DNA of 19,838 bases from Spirochaeta sp. UBA2779 (GTDB lineage Bacteria; Spirochaetota; Spirochaetia; DSM-2461): positions 30,677 to 50,514 of the forward strand of contig DEIH01000108.1 in assembly GCA_002352375.1 (NCBI GenBank). Reading direction: 5' to 3'. Shown here one piece after another: positions 14,760 to 19,838 of this stretch (position 1 is the stretch's first letter; the number at the start of each line of letters is the position of its first letter). Both the position numbers and the translations under genes were made by a program. The notes beneath the pieces are model-generated. The model ran no database searches. It was not told the DNA's origin and saw nothing but the letters and a program-made list of their open reading frames with translations.

Positions 14760-15545
14760 ATGAACCGGATTACCAGCCTGATATTTCTTTTTATACTGTC
14801 AGTGACTGTTCTGTCTGCACAGGAAACTGCCGGCGATAATGCACTCAATCAGGGCTTGGACGATATGAGAAACGGTCGTATTGAAGCGGCTGCTTCAGTT
14901 TTTAGGGATATTATAGGGGACAGCTCCTTGAAATCATATTTTCCGAGAGCATTATATTGGCTCATTAAAGCCGATATTGCTCTTGAAAATTATAGTGAGG
15001 CATCAAGGGCTGTAGATGCCTTTTTCTCCAATTTTCAAAAACATCCATACATTGAGGAAATTACATATCACCGGGGAAGGCTTCTTTTTTTAGAGAATGA
15101 TCCTGATAGTGCTATTGCAGCTCTGAGTAATTTCGCTGAGGTATATCCTGATTCTGCTTTCCGGCCTTCAGCTATTTACTGGATAGGGGAATCCCTCATG
15201 GCTCTTGGACGCCTTGAGGAAGCTGATGCAGTATTTTCCCAGCTGCTCAGTCAATATCCTTCCAGTATTAAAAGGGAAGCGGCCCGGTACCGCCGCAGTG
15301 AAATATCTTTACTTTATAGAGAAAGAGAATTACTGGATCTTCTGAAGTGGAGTCATGAGGAGTACCTTCAGGACAGTGAAGATTTCTATCGCAGAGAAGC
15401 GGCTTATACTGAACTTATAGCGGGATACAGATCCTCTCAAACCGATAACAATCTTACAAAGCAGCTGCTTTTGGAGAAAGCACAGCTTCTTGATATAAAG
15501 AGCTTTTATATTAATGAAATGATGAGGTTGTACAATGATCAGTAA
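14760..15545 (+). CDS. Exported TPR protein resembling YbgF/BamD
   Basis: 261 residues with a signal peptide (MNRITSLIFLFILSVTVLSA, then QE), so periplasmic or surface exposed. GAGGGGAG at 14748-14755 precedes the ATG. Tetratricopeptide units cover most of the mature protein: LNQGLDDMRNGRIEAAASVF (about 30-49), ALYWLIKADIALENYSEASR (64-83), YHRGRLLFLENDPDSAIAAL (about 101-120) and AIYWIGESLMALGRLEEADA (138-157), the last ending in FSQLLSQYPSS. This pattern is like the TPR domains of YbgF/CpoB and BamD. No tol, pal or bam gene is adjacent, so neither identity can be claimed. It is the first of three envelope genes that probably share a transcript, and its stop lies inside the next gene. Confidence 0.88.
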   Translation: MNRITSLIFLFILSVTVLSAQETAGDNALNQGLDDMRNGRIEAAASVFRDIIGDSSLKSYFPRALYWLIKADIALENYSEASRAVDAFFSNFQKHPYIEEITYHRGRLLFLENDPDSAIAALSNFAEVYPDSAFRPSAIYWIGESLMALGRLEEADAVFSQLLSQYPSSIKREAARYRRSEISLLYRERELLDLLKWSHEEYLQDSEDFYRREAAYTELIAGYRSSQTDNNLTKQLLLEKAQLLDIKSFYINEMMRLYNDQ

Positions 15546-16563
15546 AATCTGTAGAACTTCCTCTCTTTTACTGTTTATTCTTGTTTTATTCTCTACAGCG
15601 GGAAATGTTTTTTCCTACAATATTGAAGTGAATGATGATAATAAAGGAGCTTTCTATACCGTTTCTGCAGTTTCCGCTGTTTCTACTGATAAAGAGCAGC
15701 ATTTTCCACTTTGGGATGGAGATAGTAACAGCAGCAGCTGGATATTGGATATTAACGGAGTCTTTGTAGCCCCTTTGGAAAATGGATGGATAAGAGAGTA
15801 TCGTAATTCCAGAGAAGTATATAAGCTTCAGTATTCGAACAGGTACTATTCTTTTGAGAATGAAGCTGTTGTTTCTACCTCAGGTAATTACGTTCTTTTC
15901 TCCGCAATATTTACGAACAATAGCAGTGAACGGGTTCAGTTTGCACCGATGCTCCTTCTGGATACTTCTCTTGGTGAAGAAACCGGCTTACCTTTTGTAA
16001 TACCCGATGGCAGTTTTATCACGACAGAACGGTACTATGAAGGATCAAAGATTCCCGAATGGATCGGCAGCATCAGGAGCAGCGATGTCCCTGCTCTTTA
16101 TATTTTTTTGGACAAAGGCCTCGGAAACCGTCCTCAGTCTGTTATCATGTCAAATTGGTTGAGACTGAAACAAAGTACTGAGGATTTCATTCATCAAGAG
16201 GGACGCAGTTTTGATAATTTACCATTTTCAGAAGCTGACAGTGCTCTGATGCTGAGATTTAACGGAAAAAAAATGCAGCCCGGAGAAGCGATGACAGTTA
16301 AACTAATTCTTGGTTTAAATCCGAATCAACCCGGTCCGGAAGCCTTCATCAGTTCCGTTTCCGACACTGTTGACTCTGAGAATGAACAGTTCAGACTTAG
16401 AGAGTACACCCTGAAACAAAGGCTTACAGAAGTAGATACCGCTCTTGATAAGATTAATAATCTGCTTGAAAACGAGAGTCTTATTTCCGATGAAGCTATT
16501 TTAGATATAAAATTGAGTACGGCAAACCAGGAGAAGCTTCGAGCGGAGTATGAAAATCTATAA
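15535..16563 (+). CDS. Exported beta-rich protein of unknown function
   Basis: 342 residues with a signal peptide (MISKICRTSSLLLFILVLFS, cleavage probably near NVFS-YN). I do not recognise the family. The mature N-terminal two-thirds is rich in alternating hydrophobic and aromatic residues typical of beta-sandwiches (GAFYTVSAVSAVST, SSWILDINGVFVAPLENGW, YVLFSAIFTNNSSERVQFAP). The last ~55 residues look like a helical coiled coil (LTEVDTALDKINNLLEN). The ATG at 15535 lies 11 nt inside the upstream TPR gene, with GAGG at 15524-15527 and 7-nt spacing. The 3' end overlaps the next gene by 14 nt. The overlaps suggest all three products are needed together, perhaps as an envelope complex. Confidence 0.82.
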   Translation: MISKICRTSSLLLFILVLFSTAGNVFSYNIEVNDDNKGAFYTVSAVSAVSTDKEQHFPLWDGDSNSSSWILDINGVFVAPLENGWIREYRNSREVYKLQYSNRYYSFENEAVVSTSGNYVLFSAIFTNNSSERVQFAPMLLLDTSLGEETGLPFVIPDGSFITTERYYEGSKIPEWIGSIRSSDVPALYIFLDKGLGNRPQSVIMSNWLRLKQSTEDFIHQEGRSFDNLPFSEADSALMLRFNGKKMQPGEAMTVKLILGLNPNQPGPEAFISSVSDTVDSENEQFRLREYTLKQRLTEVDTALDKINNLLENESLISDEAILDIKLSTANQEKLRAEYENL

Positions 16564-17629
16564 TAAAGAACTTAGACGTGCACGGCGATGGCTTGCTGCC
16601 GGACGAAGTTTAAAAGTGATACATTTTCTCGAACCAAAGGTGCCTCTGTTCCTCGAAGATGCTCAGTACTATGCGTTACTCGGCCGGGCATGCATGGAAT
16701 CGAAACTCTTGACAGATGCGGATACGTACTTGAATCGCGGTTTACAGGCAGATCCGGAAAATCTGGATGTTTACCTCACTCTTGCTGTAAATCACTTAAA
16801 ACGGAAAGATCCAGCGGCAGCGGTTCGAAGCTGGTTGGAGATTATAGATGATTTTTCAGATAACAAAGATATTCGTTTTGCAAGACGTGGATTAAACGCG
16901 TTAAAAAAAATATCGGACCAACAGCAGCAGGATCGATTTCTCGAAAAGTTCGACAGTCGAAAATTCCTGCCCCATATCGGATCAAAATGGCCGGGGAGGA
17001 TGCTCCTTATTCTGCTGATTGTACTGATTGGATTGACAGGCTTTTATTTCAAGGATGCTGTGTTCGATAAATTTGTAGTTGTAGATTATCGCCCTGGAGC
17101 AGAGCAGTTAATACCGGATACCGGCCGATCTTTAACCGATACAGGTGGTGATGTTCTTTACTCTATGAATGATTCCGAACTGACAAAAACCCTGAAAAAA
17201 GCTCTTCGTTATTATCAAGCCTATGAAGATAACAAGGCACGGTACGAATTGAATAAAATAAAATATTCCAATGCGGCGGAAGATATCCGGCAGAAAGCCA
17301 TCGGTTTATTGGAGGCCCTGGGTGAACCGAGCATTGAGAATATTGAGACTGATTATTCGTATGCGGATGTTGCTTCTGCCCCCTGGCTTTACGAGGACTG
17401 CTGGGTTTTATGGAAAGGAATGACCGCAAATGTTATTTTTACTGATGATAATATCAAGTTTGACTTTCTGGTTGGTTTTGAAGAGGGTAAGATTCTGGAA
17501 GGTAAGGTTCCTGTAGAGCTGCCGTTTCTGGCTGTTATGGAACCGCTGCCTCTGGAGCTGCTGGCCCGGATTGAACCTCGCAACGGCACTTTTGTTCTGG
17601 TGGGAAAAACTCTTCACTTTCTGCGATAG
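16550..17629 (+). CDS. Membrane-anchored TPR protein with a C-terminal beta domain
   Basis: 359 residues, unknown function. There is no signal peptide. The N-terminal part (1-140) is TPR-like (YYALLGRACMESKLLTDADT, VYLTLAVNHLKRKDPAAAVR). A single transmembrane helix follows at about 149-168 (MLLILLIVLIGLTGFYF), after basic residues. This predicts a cytoplasmic TPR domain and an extracytoplasmic C-terminus. That C-terminus has a helical section (about 205-260) and a small beta domain (about 280-359; CWVLWKGMTANVIF, FDFLVGFEEG, LEGKVPVELPF) reminiscent of OB- or SH3-like barrels, by eye only. It overlaps the preceding gene by 14 nt, and GGAG sits just before the ATG. By joining cytoplasm and periplasm it could anchor the two exported proteins encoded upstream; this is inferred. 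Confidence 0.85.
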   Translation: MKIYNKELRRARRWLAAGRSLKVIHFLEPKVPLFLEDAQYYALLGRACMESKLLTDADTYLNRGLQADPENLDVYLTLAVNHLKRKDPAAAVRSWLEIIDDFSDNKDIRFARRGLNALKKISDQQQQDRFLEKFDSRKFLPHIGSKWPGRMLLILLIVLIGLTGFYFKDAVFDKFVVVDYRPGAEQLIPDTGRSLTDTGGDVLYSMNDSELTKTLKKALRYYQAYEDNKARYELNKIKYSNAAEDIRQKAIGLLEALGEPSIENIETDYSYADVASAPWLYEDCWVLWKGMTANVIFTDDNIKFDFLVGFEEGKILEGKVPVELPFLAVMEPLPLELLARIEPRNGTFVLVGKTLHFLR

Positions 17630-17680
17630 AGGTCAATAAGAGAATTAAAACAATACATCCGTTAAGTATATTTTGCGATT

Positions 17681-17700
17681 TCTCTTGCGACTTTAAGAGA
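17681..17700. repeat. Inverted repeat in the recA upstream region
   Basis: TCTCTT (17681-17686) and AAGAGA (17695-17700) form a perfect 6-bp dyad around 8 nt. It overlaps the -35 element and spacer of the candidate recA promoter, so an operator is possible. No T tract follows, so a terminator is unlikely. It does not match LexA boxes I know. Confidence 0.4.
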
Positions 17701-17714
17701 TTGACGGGTATCAT
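17685..17714 (+). promoter_or_regulatory. Candidate recA promoter
   Basis: TTGCGA (17685-17690) and TATCAT (17709-17714) are 18 nt apart, with four and five matches to consensus. Transcription would start near 17721, giving a leader of about 54 nt. TATAAG at 17720-17725 is an alternative -10 but lacks a well-spaced -35. Confidence 0.4.
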
Positions 17715-17740
17715 AGCCTATAAGCTCAAGCAAGGGGAGA

Positions 17741-17765
17741 TCCTGCATCGTTTAATTATGCAGGA
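17741..17765 (+). promoter_or_regulatory. Leader hairpin overlapping the recA Shine-Dalgarno region
   Basis: TCCTGCAT (17741-17748) pairs perfectly with ATGCAGGA (17758-17765) around a 9-nt AT-rich loop. The 3' arm includes the first AGGA of the ribosome binding site AGGAAGG (17762-17768), which lies 6 nt before the recA ATG. The structure could partly mask the site. Confidence 0.5.
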
Positions 17766-17774
17766 AGGCTGAAT

Positions 17775-18905
17775 ATGGCAAAAAACAAAGAAACGAGTAA
17801 AGAAACCGGTATTGTCCGGGGAAGCGGTGATAGAGAGAAGGCTGTGGAAGCGGCCAGATTGCAGATTGAAAAGCAGTTTGGTAAGGGATCACTGATGAAA
17901 ATGGGTGAAAAACCACTGGTTAAAATCGATACGATTCCATCAGGATCGATGCTCCTTGATGAAGCTATGGGTGTTGGTGGATATCCCAAAGGGCGTATTG
18001 TTGAGATATACGGTCCAGAGGCTTCGGGAAAAACCACACTGGCTCTACATGCGATTGCAGAGGCTCAAAAAAAAGGTGGTATTGCAGCATTTATTGACGC
18101 AGAGCATGCACTGGATCCGGTTTATGCCGGAAATCTTGGTGTTGATATAAACAATTTATGGGTGAGTCAGCCCGATACAGGAGAACAGGCTCTTGAAATC
18201 GCTGAATCTCTTGTCCGCTCCGGAGGAGTAGATGTTATTGTCGTAGACTCTGTGGCCGCCTTGACTCCACGGGCGGAGATTGAAGGAGACATGGGGGACT
18301 CTCATGTCGGGCTTCAGGCTCGACTGATGAGTCAGGCCTTAAGAAAGCTCACCGGCACCATCAGCAAGTCCGGCTGCTGCCTTATATTTATTAATCAGAT
18401 TAGAATGAAAATTGGCGTGATGTTTGGAAATCCAGAAACCACAACCGGAGGAAATGCCCTGAAATTTTATTCTTCTGTCAGGCTTGAAGTAAGGAAAATT
18501 GAAACGATTGCTAAGGGTCAGGAAGATGCCATTGGTAACCGGGTGAGAGTGAAGGTTGTTAAGAACAAAGTAGCACCTCCTTTCAGGCGGGTAGAACTGG
18601 AGATTATATTCGGTAAGGGTATCTCTTTAAGCGGTAGCCTGCTGGACGGTGCTCTGGCCCACGATATGATTGCCAAAAGCGGAAGCTGGTATTCCATGGG
18701 TGAGCAGCGGATAGGGCAGGGCAGAGAGAACGCCAAACAGTATCTGGAGGAAAATCCGGAGATTGCCGCTGGTATTGAAAAAACTCTTCGGGATTTGCTT
18801 TTTCCTATATTAGATGAAAAAGGAAACGTTAAAGATGAATCAGTTAACGCCGGCGGGAAAACGGTGAGTGAAACTTCCGATCCTTTTTTAACTGCCGAAA
18901 AATGA
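17775..18905 (+). CDS. recA: RecA recombinase
   Basis: ATP-dependent strand-exchange protein for homologous recombination and DNA repair; 376 residues. Motifs seen: the N-terminal helix KAVEAARLQIEKQFGKGSLM, Walker A GPEASGKTTL (80-89), AFIDAEHALDP, Walker B VIVVDSVAALTPRAEIEG (about 153-170), the L1 region GDMGDSHVGLQARLMSQALR, the L2 DNA-binding loop FGNPETTTGGNALKFYSS (about 217-234) and the conserved KVVKNKVAPPF. The C-terminal tail is mildly acidic. The start at 17775 has AGGAAGG at 17762-17768. A 145-nt gap separates it from the upstream TPR gene and contains its probable promoter. Its stop overlaps folK by 4 nt. Assignment is secure. No LexA box is recognised, so damage control cannot be claimed. 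Confidence 0.99.
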   Translation: MAKNKETSKETGIVRGSGDREKAVEAARLQIEKQFGKGSLMKMGEKPLVKIDTIPSGSMLLDEAMGVGGYPKGRIVEIYGPEASGKTTLALHAIAEAQKKGGIAAFIDAEHALDPVYAGNLGVDINNLWVSQPDTGEQALEIAESLVRSGGVDVIVVDSVAALTPRAEIEGDMGDSHVGLQARLMSQALRKLTGTISKSGCCLIFINQIRMKIGVMFGNPETTTGGNALKFYSSVRLEVRKIETIAKGQEDAIGNRVRVKVVKNKVAPPFRRVELEIIFGKGISLSGSLLDGALAHDMIAKSGSWYSMGEQRIGQGRENAKQYLEENPEIAAGIEKTLRDLLFPILDEKGNVKDESVNAGGKTVSETSDPFLTAEK

Positions 18906-19411
18906 GCACTGTCTGGTTGGGTCTGGGAGCCAATATAGGAGACCGCCTATCCCACATTGAACATGCTATAGATAGACTGAATCCGATTCTGAAAAATATT
19001 TCCCGGGCCGGACTTTACGAAACGGCACCCAGAGATTTTCTGGATCAAGCAGATTTTCTGAACACTGTTCTCCGGGGGCAAACTGCTTTATCTCCACTTG
19101 AATTGCTGTATGTACTCCACGATATTGAATCAGCAGGCGGCAGAGACAGGCCGGCACTCCCGGGGTCACAATTAAAAGGTCCCAGGACCATCGATATTGA
19201 TATTTTATTGTACGACAATATCTGCAGTACATTCATCAAGGATGACGGCGGTTCTCTTACCATCCCCCATATCAGCATGCATCAACGCCTTTTTGTCCTG
19301 AAGCCGCTTCTGGATCTGGATTCTGAGATGAAAGATCCTACAGATGGGATTCTTTGGCGCTTTAAGGCTTCGCAGATAGGGGATCAACGGGTTAAGCTGT
19401 ATAAGAGATGA
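18902..19411 (+). CDS. folK: 2-amino-4-hydroxy-6-hydroxymethyldihydropteridine pyrophosphokinase
   Basis: HPPK transfers pyrophosphate from ATP to 6-hydroxymethyl-dihydropterin in folate synthesis. The protein is 169 residues, normal size. Visible motifs: LGLGANIGDR at the N-terminus, LYETAPRDFLDQADFLN (substrate loop), GGRDRP, and the signature KGPRTIDIDILLYDN with the two magnesium-binding Asp residues. IPHISMHQRLFVLKPLLDL matches the conserved P-H-x-x-x-x-x-R-x-F-V-L-x-P-L segment. The ATG overlaps the recA stop by 4 nt and has no clear Shine-Dalgarno, so translation is probably coupled to recA. No other folate gene lies in the window; the partner dihydropteroate synthase must be elsewhere. 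The stop overlaps scpA by 4 nt. Confidence 0.97.
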   Translation: MSTVWLGLGANIGDRLSHIEHAIDRLNPILKNISRAGLYETAPRDFLDQADFLNTVLRGQTALSPLELLYVLHDIESAGGRDRPALPGSQLKGPRTIDIDILLYDNICSTFIKDDGGSLTIPHISMHQRLFVLKPLLDLDSEMKDPTDGILWRFKASQIGDQRVKLYKR

Positions 19412-19838
19412 CTGAAGTAAAAGAACACAATCCCAAGTATAGACTGGACCACTTCGAAGGCCCGCTGGATCTTCTTTTATTTCTCATTCGGAAGAATGAG
19501 GTGAGTATCTACGATATTCCTGTATCGGACATTACCGAACAGTATCTGGAGTTCCTCAAATATTCCTCCGGCATCAATCTTGATGATGTTTCTGATTTTT
19601 ATCTGATGGCTGCAACATTGCTTTACATCAAGTCAAGAATGCTTCTCCCGGTGGAAGTTGATCTGGAAGACGAACTGAATGATCCCAGGCAGGAACTTGT
19701 CCAGCGGCTTATCGAGTATGAAAAGTATCGGAAATTAACAGATTTAATGGCTGAAAGGGAAGCCAGGGCTGAGTGGATTGTGGAACGAAAGAAAACCCAA
19801 CCTGTTCTGCACTTTCCTGATGAAGAGGAACTATGGGA
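19408..19838 (+). CDS. scpA: Segregation and condensation protein A (3'-truncated by the window edge)
   Basis: Kleisin subunit of the SMC-ScpA-ScpB condensin, which compacts and segregates chromosomes. Only the first 143 residues are present and the frame is open to the window end. The N-terminal kleisin signature is clear: YRLDHFEGPLDLLLFLIRKN, then VSIYDIPVSDITEQYLEFL and FYLMAATLLYIKSRMLLP, followed by the charged linker DPRQELVQRLIEYEKYRKL. The ATG overlaps the folK stop as ATGA and has only a weak AAGAG upstream, so coupling to folK is likely. scpB would be expected just downstream, outside the window. Confidence 0.96.
   Translation, partial: MTEVKEHNPKYRLDHFEGPLDLLLFLIRKNEVSIYDIPVSDITEQYLEFLKYSSGINLDDVSDFYLMAATLLYIKSRMLLPVEVDLEDELNDPRQELVQRLIEYEKYRKLTDLMAEREARAEWIVERKKTQPVLHFPDEEELW

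Noticed and set aside
14760..15545. Calling this gene ybgF/cpoB or bamD
   Set aside because: The TPR pattern is similar, but there is no lipobox of the BamD type and no tol, pal or bam neighbour.
17630..17774. Terminator after the membrane-anchored TPR gene
   Set aside because: The two hairpins in this interval lack a following T tract and fit a recA leader better.

Overview
The window looks like a chromosomal housekeeping segment of a free-living or host-associated spirochaete (Spirochaetota). The strongest taxonomic clue is the minus-strand gene at 10259-12955. It encodes a roughly 900-residue protein whose last ~150 residues are a GreA-type transcript cleavage factor and whose remainder is a long helical-repeat region; GreA proteins of about this size are known from spirochaetes such as Borrelia and Treponema. 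Lipoprotein and export signals of the FxxSC and LFSQ type, dense ATGA gene overlaps and moderate G+C agree with this. I see no insertion sequence, phage, CRISPR, tRNA or rRNA. Everything looks like stable core genome, and the novelty lies in several uncharacterised envelope and helical-repeat proteins embedded among core genes.

Region 1 (1-2069): the 3' part of pnp (polynucleotide phosphorylase; its start lies outside the window), ending with a Gly/Pro/Arg-rich tail, a 14-bp perfect palindrome and a strong intrinsic terminator.

Region 2 (2089-10208, plus strand): a tightly packed block of dut, a beta-propeller lipoprotein, lptF, lptG, tgt, murJ and a secreted HEAT-repeat protein. Almost every junction is a 4- to 11-nt overlap, so the block is probably one transcription and translation unit. 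It combines dUTP removal, lipid export to the outer membrane, tRNA queuosine modification and lipid II flipping with two uncharacterised exported proteins. No promoter is visible between the pnp terminator and dut.

Region 3 (10259-13944, minus strand): a cytoplasmic TPR-like protein followed 38 nt later by the long GreA fusion. A hairpin at 10212-10234 separates this pair from the convergent HEAT gene. A near-consensus promoter drives the pair from the divergent region at 13958-13994.

Region 4 (14044-17629, plus strand): rpe (ribulose-phosphate 3-epimerase), whose candidate promoter would give a leaderless or nearly leaderless mRNA. Three uncharacterised envelope genes follow: a secreted TPR protein resembling YbgF/BamD, a secreted beta-rich protein, and a membrane-anchored TPR protein. 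The last two overlap their predecessors by 11 and 14 nt, suggesting a co-translated envelope module.

Region 5 (17630-19838): a 145-nt leader carrying a candidate promoter, an inverted repeat and a hairpin that pairs with part of the recA ribosome binding site. After it come recA, folK and the 5' part of scpA, joined by 4-nt ATGA overlaps.
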